Positions 56,201 to 64,000 of a stretch of DNA of 64,000 nucleotides are shown piece by piece. Within the stretch, counting starts at the first letter, position 1. Each line of letters begins with the position of its first letter. The DNA lies in contig NC_073354.2 in the NCBI RefSeq assembly GCF_027580225.2, positions 26,060,001-26,124,000 of the forward strand, given 5' to 3'. A model generated the notes under the pieces. The model was not told where the DNA came from. It did not search any database and saw only the letters and a list, made by a program, of their open reading frames with translations. This DNA comes from Misgurnus anguillicaudatus. Lineage: Eukaryota; Chordata; Actinopteri; Cypriniformes; Cobitidae. The position numbers were made by a program, and so were the translations under genes.

Positions 56201-59200
56201 TCATGGCGGCGTGTGCAAGTGGGAACTACGAAATGGCAAAGTTCCTGGTCGATAACGGGTAAGATTTATTAACGTCTTAAACTAACATTTCATTGAAATC
56301 TGTTTTGGGCTTTACGATTCATTGTGTGTCATGTCACATTTGAAATTTACAAAAATTGTTATGCATCATAAAAAATGATATACAATGTATCATCACAGGG
56401 CTGACGTGAATGCGTGTGACCAGTTTAGCTGGACACCTCTGCATCATGCCAGCCATGCAGGGCAGCTTGACATCATACAGCTGCTGTTGGAGGCGGGAGC
56501 TGCTGTGGACCCGCCCACCCTAAATGGGGCCACTCCCCTAATGAGAGCCATTGAGAGCTGTAGGCCATCCTGTGTGGACTACCTCATCAAAGCTGGGGCA
56601 AAGATCAATGCAGTAAATAAAACAGGTACAGGAAAGATGATCAGGCAAAACATATAAGGTATGCAAGCATAAATAAAAATGTCAACAAATTCTGAATCAT
56701 CTCAGTTGAGCCTGTTTTTTTTACATTGCCACTGCATCTTTTTGAAAAGCTGGCTGGTTTACTGTCCATTAAATCTTTGAGATTGATCAACATTGGCTCT
56801 GTTGTCATATGAGTCAGGAACTTTCCATCTTATAATTGCAGAGCAAAACTGCTTGGATGTTGCCGATGCCTATGCAGACTTCAGGGTGGTGGATTTGATC
56901 CAGGCTAAGATTCATGCCCTACCCAGACATAGGGACAGAAAGGCACAACATGCCAAAGTCAAACGCAAACCAACCCCGGCCTCCGCCTCTGGCTCTACGA
57001 AAGAAAAGGTAGAATAACATGCATGTGATTCACCGCAATTACATATGACACAGTCAATGATGACAGTGTTACAGAGACAACCCAACCAAAGAGGAAACAA
57101 ATGAGCACAGACGTGTCAATTATGGGGTTCCTTTTGTGCCAAAATTAGGTCGCCATGCTATCTGTGTATGCTATGTGTCGTCTTCCATGTCTATGTGTCT
57201 GTGTCCATGTCTGTCTGTCTATGCTATGTGTCGTCTTCCATGTCTATGTCCATGTCTATCTGTCTATGCTATGTGTTGTCTTCCATGTCTATGTGTCTGT
57301 GTCCATGTCTGTCTGTCTATGCCAGTGTTTCTCAAACTTTTTCAGCCCAAGGACCACTTTATCTTCCAATTTTTTTCTGAGGACCACCTAACAGAATCCC
57401 ACTCTAACACTCCCCCAAAAAACAACAAAATAGGAAGGATAAGCTAAATTTAAGTTTAATATGCAAATGTTTCAAGTCAAAAACTATTTTTTTTTAAAAC
57501 AAATGCAATGTGATGTTCAGAAATTATTATATGAATTTTATTTCATTTGAAAAAGTAAATGTGAAATGAGTTGCAGCTTAATATGAACAACAAACTGCAC
57601 ATGTGGAAAAAAAATGCAATTAAACATACTATAACAGCCTAGGTCCTACTTAATGTCATTCCAAAGAGCCATTTATTTAAAACTGAGGTGGTGGGTATAT
57701 GAAGTCTATGGTTGTAACTATGGTAACAATAAAATACTGGGAAAAAATGTTCCCCTTAATGTCCAAAATCACTGAAATTACAGGGATTTTACACATGAAA
57801 CAAAAACTAGTACATTACACAACTAATAGATCTGTGTATTTTAGCTGCTTTCAGTTGACGCTTGATCTTTTATTTTGACTCCTCTTTGGTTTAGCCACCG
57901 ATACATTTTTACGTTATTAAAACAGAATGGCAAGAACTGATATCACAGTTTCACAAGTGCATTAAAAATCTTGTATATTTTGTATAAACACTTGCCTAGT
58001 TTAGGTCATCTTTCGGCGGACCACTTGGGGGATTTGGCGGACCACACTTTAAGAATTACTGGTCTATGCTATGTGTCGTCTTCCATGTCTATGTGTCTGT
58101 TTACTGTCTATGTCTATGACCCAACATGACTCAACTTTTGTCTGTGTCAACTCAACTTACTCCTGTCATCTTTCCTTGTTGTTTGACTGTGTTGTCTTGC
58201 TGTGTCAAACTGCATGCGTCATGACTATGTGTCGTTTCCCTCTGTCGTTACCTCTGTCGTTACCATGTGTTGTTACTATGCGTCGTTTCCCTCTATTGTT
58301 ACCATGTGACGTTACTATGCGTCGTTTCCCTCTGTCGTTACCATGTGTTGTTACTATGCATTGTTTCCCTCTGTCGTTACCATGTGTCGTTGCCCTCTGT
58401 CTTTACTATGCGTCGTTTCACTTTGTCATACCCACCCAGCAAAATCTCGTTAAAAAGCGACGCATAGTAATGACACATGGCAACCAAAGAGGGAAACGAC
58501 GCATAGTAACAACACATGGTAATGACAGAGGGAAACAACGCATGGTAACGACAGAGGGAAACAACGCATGGTAACGACAGAGGGAAACATCGCATGGTAA
58601 CGACAGAGGGAAACAACGCATGGTAACGACAGAGGGAAACAACGCATGGTAACGACAGAGGGAAAAAACGCATAGTAACAACACATGGTAATGACAGAGG
58701 GAAACAACACATGCTAACGACAGATGGAAACAATGCATGGTAACGACAGAGGGAAACAACGCATGGTAACGACAGAGGGAAACAACGCATGGTAACGACA
58801 GAGGGAAACAACGCATGGTAACGACAGAGGGAAACAACACATGGTAACGACAGAGGGAAACAACGCATGGTAGCAACACATGGTAACGACAGAGGGAAAC
58901 GACGCATGGTAACGACGCATGGTAACAACTAGGGGTGGAACGGTACACAGAAGTCCCGGTTCGGTTCGTACCTCGGTTCAGGGGCCACGGTTCGATTCAC
59001 TTTCGGTACAATGGAGGGAAAAGCAAAACAAAAATGAAGAAGGCATTTTTTTTTAGTACTTAAGATAATCTTAAAAACATAGGTGTCCTTATCAGTGTTA
59101 TTTTGAGATGTCATGAATATGAACTGAAATGCATTTAACATACTATCTCGTATTTCAAAAATGTATACCACTTTAAGTAATCTTGTACTCATCTTTCATA

Positions 59201-61783
59201 CAAATATGGGTTCAAATGTATTACAAGTGTTACCTAAATACATTTTAAAATTACATTTTGGCCTTATTTCATATTAATGTACTAAAGAACAAAAAAATAG
59301 GCTTGTAGGATGAATTAATAGGTGTGTACGACTTCACGAGGCGCTGCAAGAAACGACAAGTGGATGACGTCAGAGTAACGCGAGAGCGACTTGAAATCAG
59401 CCTCCTCCGCAAGATTTCTCGCGGTACTCTGACGCTGATGGCGCTGAGTAAAGTTGAGCACGCTTAAAAAACTGAAAGCAGCTGAACTCGACAGAACTGC
59501 CCTGCGTATGCCTGTTGTATATAGCAGGACAATTTATCTCCTACTTCTCAGCGTGAGAAATACAAAGTGTGGCATTTGAACTGACTGAAATGCGTGTTTG
59601 TCAAGGTGAATGCGTGAGACTTGAGAGCCCTGATTAGATGTATTTCCACTCACATACCTAACAACTGCTGAACAACGCCGACGCACAGTCCTCATCTTTT
59701 CCACCACTCTCTCGCCTGTACTATTGTAACTGACTGGAAAACTGAAGTTTTGCCAAACTTGCGATCTTAAAGAGGCTGGCGGAACACCACCACTTGCCAT
59801 ACTCGCTGTCGGCTGCTCATTCACTGACTGGACCGGCGTCGATGTGACAAAACAATGCAGAGTGCCAGAATGTAGACGGTCTCTGATAGAGCGCATACAT
59901 AGGCGGAGCTCGGCTGCATTGGCGCCAATCAGAGCTTCAGAGCTAAAGCGGGGCAACAGATTAGCTGTCCATAAAGAACCCGCGTATCTACCAGTAGTTC
60001 CGCATTACATTAATTATTTTGCACGCAAGTTTTTTTATTTTCATACCGTGTATTCTCCGTTTAAATTCATGCACCGAACCGTGACCCCCGTACCGATTCG
60101 GTTCGAAACGAATACATGTATTGTTCCACCCCTAGTAACAACACATGGCAACGACAGAGGAAAACGACACACACTCATGACGCATGCAGCATTGACACAG
60201 CAAGACGACACAGCCAAACAACAAGGAAAGACGACCGGAGCAAGTTCAGTTGACACAGACAAAAGTTAAGTCATGTGGGCAATCACATAGACATAGACAG
60301 TAAACAGACACATAGACATGGAAGACGACACATAGCATACACAGATAGCATGTCGACTTAATTTTGGCACAAAAGGAACCCCATATCAAATTACCCCACC
60401 AACGAAGGATCGATGCCTGCATGACTCTGTTAGTTTTCTCAGGGGAACCCCGCAGAACATTGGCTTAAAGTTACGCAGTTTGTCTCTGTGTCATCATGTC
60501 CACTGTGTCTTGATTACAGTGTTGACGCTTTATCTTCTCAGCAGGGCTCTGTTCCCACTCTACCAACCTCCTCAAACTCAGCAGTCAAGAAGGCAATGAA
60601 GAAAGACAGCGTTGTCGTGCACAGCACTCAGATCAGCAGCGGCAAGCTCAACAAATTGGACATCAGTTTTGTGCCAAGAACGGTGAGCCGGTACAACTTG
60701 AAGCTCTGTTGAGAGAAATGCGAGCCATACGTGGGCAAAATGACACGTGGAGAGCAGACTAGGTCATAGATTATGATGTTTTGCTATCCCAGAAACATTT
60801 CATTGCTCAGTGGTTGCTCTTTCATAGCTCAGGAGATTTGGTGTTCTCTGCTGTGTTTCATTCAAGTATCAACTTAATGTAACGTACTTTCCGGACTATA
60901 AACCGCGCTGGAATATAAGCTGCATCATTCAAAAATGCGTCATTAAGACGAAATAACATATATAAGTCACGGTGGACTATACGTCGCTTTTATTTAGAAA
61001 ATTATTTCACAAAATCCAAGCCGAAGAACAGACATTTAATCTGGAAAGGCAAGTTATTCAACTAAACAATAGCAGGCAGAACAGCAGGCTGAATAGATGT
61101 CTGTACGTTAAAGTAATATTATCAGTTATTCAAACGATAAACCATAGCATACAGAATTTACCTGGAAGGTTGAATAGGCTAAATTAACCGAACAAGCCAA
61201 CTAGCGTGAAGTTTGCATACTCGCCATTCCATATTACAGAATCCATTAAATTACATAAATACAGAAGCAGCATATGGAGGACTTTCACGGCTGTAGACGG
61301 TAATGATATCTCATAAATGTCAAAATTAATTCATACTGACTTACAAGGCGCACCTGACTATAAGACGCAGCACCAGCCAAGTTATGAAAAAAAACGCGGC
61401 TTATAGACCGAAAAAATACAGATGTTTCTCCTAAAATTACATAGGAGAAATAGACACAAACGAAAGAGTAAAGAGATATAAAAATTATGAAGACTGAGAA
61501 TCTGTTTGATATGGAAATCTTCTTCTTTTGCTCTCCATTTATTGTAATTGCTGTCTAGGAGAAACGACTGAGATTTAAAAAAGCTCATCTGTGTTCTTTT
61601 TTCTTTCATGTGGACATCTGTACATTCTAGACGTGGCGAAATCAGCTGACCACCGTTGAGATGATGGAGAAAAAAGCAGCAAGGAGAAAGCGCTTCACAT
61701 ATGAGGTGGACTTTGATGACTTCAAGATGCCATTCAATAAAAACATTCAAAAGAAGTCTGTGGATTTTGAGCTGACAGATTAA
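49858..61783 (+). CDS. ankef1: Ankyrin repeat and EF-hand domain protein 1, full gene, 9 coding exons
   Basis: Coding exons are 49858-50215, 52597-52796, 52953-53102, 53221-53344, 55430-56258, 56399-56625, 56842-57008, 60542-60682 and 61631-61783. All are GT-AG with continuous phases, giving 782 codons (human ANKEF1 is about 776). An N-terminal ankyrin block spans about 45-310. A single degenerate EF-hand spans about 364-405 (loop DRRKEGFVDVND at 389-400, with Arg at position 3 and Asp at 12, so calcium binding is doubtful). A Lys-rich linker is followed by a second ankyrin block at about 500-650 and a basic tail. It is a cytoplasmic scaffold-type protein; orthologues are linked to testis and flagella. 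The start follows a clean acceptor 8 bp upstream. Confidence 0.95.
50570..51384. mobile_element. DNA transposon relic (GGGTGATTCTC ends)
   Basis: GGGTGATTCTCACGAAAT at the left and TTTTGCGAGAATCACCC at the right are inverted repeats. About 815 bp, AT-rich, no coding. Target duplication not resolved. Confidence 0.65.
52011..52230. repeat. Short fish repeat (GGGTTTCCCAGACAGGGTTT)
   Basis: GTTTCCCAGACAGGGTTTAG at the left is partly mirrored by AACAAACCCTGTCCAGAAAAC at the right. GGACTAGGCCTTAGTTATAT inside is a familiar word of a common cyprinid interspersed repeat (from memory). Confidence 0.6.
52597..52796 (+). CDS. ankef1: ankef1 coding exon 2
   Basis: It encodes GLLFYCIHPTKRHMRCLQVA and the repeat MPVFLLACEQAQDCEEMCLS, ending in ADPNASNQ. 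Phase 0 at the 3' end. Confidence 0.93.
52953..53102 (+). CDS. ankef1: ankef1 coding exon 3
   Basis: It encodes VTGRTALMEATRGGAVELVR and HAAHFAAERGLFE, two ankyrin repeats. 150 bp, phase 0 at both ends. Confidence 0.93.
53221..53344 (+). CDS. ankef1: ankef1 coding exon 4
   Basis: It encodes IIKVLSAYAADFGMMTSEGD and TPLHFAAAGGYTDCCKFLVQ, a canonical ankyrin repeat. The acceptor CATCAG directly precedes it. Confidence 0.93.
53704..55206. mobile_element. TTAA MITE, family A copy 2, split by family B
   Basis: The left end TTAAAGGGACACTCCAC and following words match the emilin1 intron 6 copy. It is interrupted at TTAA by a family B element (53910-54828), then resumes (TTACATTGTGTACTAAGACC) and runs through a central palindrome (CTGCTGCAGCCATGTTACAG) to about 55206. 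Its right terminus is lost. Confidence 0.82.
53910..54828. mobile_element. TTAA MITE, family B copy 2, nested in family A
   Basis: Bounded by TTAA at 53910-53913 and 54825-54828. ATAATTTACTCACCACCATG and AACATTCCAGGATTTTTCCC in the left arm are mirrored in the right arm. The right edge GGACTAATCCTTTAA matches the copy in emilin1 intron 3. The left terminus AGGATTTGTCAATTTTCTT is a diverged mirror of the right. Confidence 0.85.
55430..56258 (+). CDS. ankef1: ankef1 coding exon 5: EF-hand exon
   Basis: The 829 bp exon encodes residues 278-553. It finishes the first ankyrin block (GLLPRQIAKDYGHKATVKEL), carries the EF-hand (IRDLLYALDRRKEGFVDVND), a Lys-rich linker (GSKKKKVSKAGRTKKSK), a conserved-looking HRYDRDHRPEHPIEDDTAWY stretch, then re-enters ankyrin repeats (FYKTPLMAACASGNYEMAKF). 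Confidence 0.95.
56399..56625 (+). CDS. ankef1: ankef1 coding exon 6
   Basis: It encodes ADVNACDQFSWTPLHHASHA and TPLMRAIESCRPSCVDYLIK, the strongest ankyrin repeats in the protein. The donor GTACAG is non-optimal but the frame continues correctly into the next exon. Confidence 0.92.
56842..57008 (+). CDS. ankef1: ankef1 coding exon 7
   Basis: It encodes EQNCLDVADAYADFRVVDLI, the final ankyrin-like helix pair, then a basic Ser/Pro tail (KVKRKPTPASASGSTKEK). Reading past the donor meets TAA within two codons, so splicing is required. Confidence 0.9.
57166..57322. repeat. Tandem repeat in the left arm
   Basis: About three copies of a 50-60 bp unit starting CTATGCTATGTGTCGTCTTC and rich in CCATGTCTATGTGTC. 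A further unit continues after the hAT at 58062. Confidence 0.75.
57323..58061. mobile_element. Non-autonomous hAT (CAGTGTTTCTCAAAC, Charlie-like)
   Basis: The left end CAGTGTTTCTCAAACTTTTT and right end TTTAAGAATTACTG are imperfect inverted repeats. GTCTATGC is duplicated at 57315-57322 and 58062-58069. CAAGGACCAC near the left and GGCGGACCAC near the right are a second inverted feature. 739 bp, non-coding. Confidence 0.88.
58214..58929. repeat. Mirrored minisatellite, 13/26 bp units
   Basis: The right arm (about 58455-58929) is a tandem array of 26 bp units GCATGGTAACGAC + AGAGGGAAACAAC, with some 39 bp units adding a third 13-mer (ACATGGTAATGAC). About 18 units are present. The left arm (58214-58430) carries the reverse complement of the same units, so the locus is an inverted pair of arrays. 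The long open frames on both strands are read-through of these units and are not proteins. Confidence 0.9.
58930..60134. mobile_element. Non-autonomous hAT (TAGGGGTGGAAC) inserted in the minisatellite
   Basis: TAGGGGTGGAAC at the left and GTTCCACCCCTA at the right are inverted repeats. GTAACAAC, part of the minisatellite unit, is duplicated at 58922-58929 and 60135-60142. Subterminal GGTTCGGTTCG and CCGATTCGGTTCG words mirror. 1205 bp with no transposase. Confidence 0.92.
60386..60541 (+). other. End of ankef1 intron 7 with NAGNAG acceptor
   Basis: Unique-looking sequence ending TTCTCAGCAGGGC. Two AGs three bases apart (60540-60541 and 60543-60544) can both serve as acceptor. Confidence 0.6.
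60542..60682 (+). CDS. ankef1: ankef1 coding exon 8
   Basis: It encodes QGSVPTLPTSSNSAVKKAMK and STQISSGKLNKLDISFVPRT. The start depends on which tandem AG is used (60542 with Gln or 60545 without); the frame is the same either way. Confidence 0.88.
60885..61420. mobile_element. DNA transposon relic (TACTTTCCGGACTATAAACC)
   Basis: TACTTTCCGGACTATAAACC at the left is mirrored by GGCTTATAGACCGAAAAAATA at the right. AAGTCACGGTGGACTATACG and GCACCTGACTATAAGACGC are subterminal variants of the same word. No clear target duplication. It fills over half of ankef1 intron 8. Confidence 0.7.
61631..61783 (+). CDS. ankef1: ankef1 coding exon 9 and stop
   Basis: It encodes TWRNQLTTVEMMEKKAARRK, RFTYEVDFDDFKMPFNKNI and a short tail, ending TAA. 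The acceptor TTCTAG directly precedes it. Confidence 0.92.
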   Translation, partial: TWRNQLTTVEMMEKKAARRKRFTYEVDFDDFKMPFNKNIQKKSVDFELTD

Positions 61784-61837
61784 AAAGTAAGGACCATGTT
61801 AGAACATTTCCAACAAATTCCATATTTGAAGTGCAAT

Positions 61838-62275
61838 TTAACGGGGACATATCAGGAAAATCTGATTGTTCCATGTTTAAGTGCTCTAATTGGGTCCACA
61901 GTGCTTCTATCAACCTATAAAATGTGAAAAGGAACAACCCAGTAACTTAGTTTTGGTAAACCATTCTCTGTAATCATGTGGTCATTGAAATTTGGCTCCA
62001 CTTGTGATGTCAAAAAGGGTTAACACCACCCCTTAACCTGCACTATCCAACCACGGCACTGCTATTTAGTGCAGAAATCAGCTCATTTGCATTTAACAGG
62101 ACACACCCCAAAACGGCACATTTTTGCTCACACCTACAAAGTGGCAATTTTAACATGCTATAATAAATTATCTATATGGTATTTTGAGCTAAAACGTCAC
62201 ATATGTACTCTGGAGACACCAAAGATTTTTTTACATCTTAAAAAAGTCTCGTGAAATGTCCCCTTTAAGCATGTT
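61838..62275 (-). repeat. TTAAAGGGGACAT-family repeat, copy 3, in the ankef1 3' region
   Basis: In reverse orientation it starts TTAAAGGGGACATTTCACGA, and the plus-strand left edge is TTAACGGGGACATATCAGG. It shares GCTCATTTGCATTTAA and GCACTATCCAACCAC with copies 1 and 2. It begins 55 bp after the stop codon. Confidence 0.8.
62162..62167 (+). terminator. Candidate ankef1 polyadenylation signal inside a repeat
   Basis: The first AATAAA after the ankef1 stop lies within the TTAAAGGGG-family copy, 379 bp downstream. An ATTAAA overlaps the stop codon (61779-61784) and is an alternative. Confidence 0.4.
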
Positions 62276-62329
62276 ACTATATGGCATGTGATATGTACAT
62301 GAATAATAGATAAAACCGTGCAGTTTGTT

Positions 62330-63071
62330 AAAGGGGTCGTATGACGTTGCTAAAAGGAACATTATTTTGTGTGTTTGGTGTGATGCAATGTGTTTGCGCG
62401 GTTTAAGGTTCAAAAAACACATTTTCCACATACAATACAGTGTTTCCCACAGGATTTTGAGGAAACTGTGGTGGTGATGACATCACCTGCTAATTAGCAT
62501 ATATGTGATGTCATCATGTCGTGTTTGCGTTTGATCTAGTGTTGGCACCTGAAATATGTTTACTTCTACTCTTTGATCTGTATCTGTATTTGATCTGTAT
62601 TATATATCAAATTATATTTTAAGCCGAATTAAGCTGTTTTAAAAAGTGAAATAAAAATGTAAATGGGAATCATGAAAATTCTATTTGTGGGGGGCCAGTG
62701 TTGATTCTGTGGTGGGCCACCACAAATAAATCAATGTATGGGAAACACTGCAATACATTATTATTGCTCCTCTATGCCCTGCTTTCTGAAACACACTTCT
62801 GAACGTTCTGAAAAGCGCGGTGTGTTCTGATTGGCCAGTTATTCAGTGAATTGTGATTGGATGAAAATCTCAAGCATGTAAATGTTACACCGCTTTCCAA
62901 AACACATCGTCTCTCGGCATGGTGACATGACAAGTTACGCCTTTTTTCTTTACGTATACTTTTGGGCGGTGTTATGCAAATATTCCCACACAGCGATGTA
63001 AATATGTGCTGTTTTAAGAAGGCGTGGATGAGCCTTTACTTTTACAAAGAATATCTCTTTGGGTTTGATAC
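62330..63071. repeat. Fragment of AAAGGGGTCGTATGACG-type fish repeat
   Basis: The start TTAAAGGGGTCGTATGACG is like the end of a common fish element, with no mirrored right end found. A hAT-like MITE (62438-62750) is inserted, after which ATTGGCCAGTTATTCAGTG-type sequence continues. Confidence 0.5.
62438..62750. mobile_element. hAT-like MITE (CAGTGTTTCCC ends)
   Basis: CAGTGTTTCCCACAGG at the left and TATGGGAAACACTG at the right are inverted repeats. CAATAC words occur at both edges but an exact 8 bp duplication is not resolved. 313 bp. Confidence 0.75.
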
Positions 63072-63751
63072 TTAAAGGAATAGTCTACTCATTTTCAATA
63101 TTAAAATATGTTATTACCTTAACTAAGAATTGTTGATACATCCCTCTATCATTTGTGTGCGTGCACGTAAGCGCTGGAACGCGCTGCGACGCTTCGATAG
63201 CATTTAGCTTAGCCCCATTCATTCAATTGTACCATTTAGAGATAAAGTTAGAAGTGACCAAACACATCAACGTTTTTCCTATTTAAGACGAGTAGTTATA
63301 CGAGCAAGTTTGGTGGTACCCAATAAAACGTAGCGCTTTTCTAAGCGGATTTAAAAGAGGAACTATATTTTATGGCGTAATAGCACTTTTGGGAGTACTT
63401 CGACCCCGTGCAGTAACACCCTCCCTCTCCCATTATGAGAGTGAGAAGGGGAGCGGACTTTTCAGGCGAGTCGAAGTACTCCCAAAAGTGCTATTACGCC
63501 ATAAAATATAGTTCCTCTTTTAAATCCGCTTAGAAAAGCGCTACGTTTTATTTTGTACCACCAAACTTGCTCGTATAACTACTCGTCTTAAATAGGACAA
63601 ACGTTGATGTGTTTGGTCACTTCTAACTTTATCTCTAAATGGTACAATTGAATGAATGGGGCTAAGCTAAATGCTATCGAAGCGTCGCAGCGCGCTCCAG
63701 CACTTACGTGCACGCACACAGATGATAGAGGGATGTATCAACAATTCTTAT
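63072..63751. mobile_element. Long-TIR palindromic TTAA element, right end missing
   Basis: It begins TTAAAGGAATAGTCTACTC. Arms from 63130 (TTGTTGATACATCCCTCTAT, GCTTAGCCCCATTCATTCAA, ATAGCACTTTTGGGAGTACT) are mirrored up to about 63750. The right terminus that should mirror 63072-63125 is replaced by other sequence. Confidence 0.75.
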
Positions 63752-64000
63752 GCCGTTTCTCAATATGCGTTCTTCTTGTGGACTTGTGAAACGTCATCAG
63801 TCGCGGCCCAAGTACTGTTCCAATTAAAAGTTCGCATCAAGCCCAAGTTCACAAAAAATCCCTGGATGTGTTCTTGATCCGCCCATTTTATCGAGGATGC
63901 TTTAGAGGAGACTTGTGTGGATTTATGACAGCGAAGTTTCCCAGAATGCATTTCGCGTCAGGAGTTCGTTCTTCCGAGTCTGAACTTTGGAAGTTCAAAG
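63752..64000. other. Probable start of another element, cut by the window end
   Basis: From TGCCGTTTCTCAATATGCG onward the sequence differs from the preceding palindrome and contains mirrored-looking words (CTTGTGGACTTGTG, AAGTTCG). It is likely transposon-derived, but the other end is outside the window. Confidence 0.35.

Larger units (their letters stand above)
57121..60385. mobile_element. 3.3 kb palindromic element in ankef1 intron 7, twice re-invaded
   Basis: The ends TATGGGGTTCCTTTTGTGCC and its exact complement, extending to 27 bp, enclose two mirrored arms. Left-arm words CATGCTATCTGTGTATGCTA, TGTGTCGTCTTCCATGTCTA, TTGTTGTTTGACTGTGTTGT and CGTTTCCCTCTGTCGTTACC have reverse partners in the right arm. 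The pivot is near 58430-58455. Two hATs (57323-58061, 58930-60134) interrupt it. No transposase was found and no clear target duplication (TCAATT against TCAAATT outside). Confidence 0.75.

Noticed and set aside
58214..58929. CRISPR-like array of short repeats
   Set aside because: No unique spacers, variable 13 bp steps, mirrored arms and a vertebrate intron context; it is a minisatellite.
58377..58948. Long open frames on both strands with CFPLSLPCVV-like repeats
   Set aside because: They are translations of the 26 bp minisatellite, present in several frames and both strands; unit-length tandem repeats stay open by chance.

Overview
The window is vertebrate nuclear DNA, almost certainly from a teleost fish and plausibly a cypriniform. 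The evidence is two multi-exon genes with GT-AG introns and fish-like orthology, many fish-type DNA transposons (hAT, Tc1, and palindromic TTAA or TA MITEs), and an intact BEL/Pao LTR retrotransposon. The species call is inference. Nothing in the window looks bacterial or viral in organisation.

Layout. Positions 1-23,000 are gene-poor: I find no host exon there, only layered transposons. These include a 1.7 kb hAT element (248-1983) with a palindromic MITE inside it, further hAT relics at 3662-4145 and 7162-7612, a large inverted repeat at 8581-9494, a decayed RecQ-helicase-like fragment near 11,350-11,640, and a Tc1 copy (13338-15675) interrupted by a hAT. Positions 23473-38309 hold emilin1 on the plus strand: eight coding exons, 1028 codons, with signal peptide, EMI domain, long coiled coil, 17 Gly-X-Y triplets and a C-terminal gC1q domain. 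All exon phases join without a break. Its 8.6 kb first intron contains a second Tc1 copy interrupted by a different hAT. Positions 41357-49111 are a complete BEL/Pao element on the minus strand: two 792 bp LTRs that I read as identical, a 5 bp TACAC target duplication, a tRNA-Tyr-type primer site, a polypurine tract and one open 2020-codon gag-pol frame. It lies between the two genes. Positions 49858-61783 hold ankef1 on the plus strand: nine coding exons plus a 5' non-coding exon, 782 codons, with two ankyrin-repeat blocks around a degenerate EF-hand. A ciliary X-box-like motif lies just upstream. Its seventh intron contains a 3.3 kb palindromic element whose arms carry a 13/26 bp minisatellite and which was hit by two separate hAT insertions. 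The last 2 kb are MITEs.

The two host genes lie head to tail and are not functionally coupled in any way the sequence shows. emilin1 encodes a secreted elastic-fibre/integrin-binding glycoprotein; ankef1 encodes an intracellular ankyrin/EF-hand protein with probable links to cilia or sperm flagella. What stands out is the depth of transposon nesting, much of it resolvable to the base by exact target-site duplications, and the freshness of the BEL/Pao copy.
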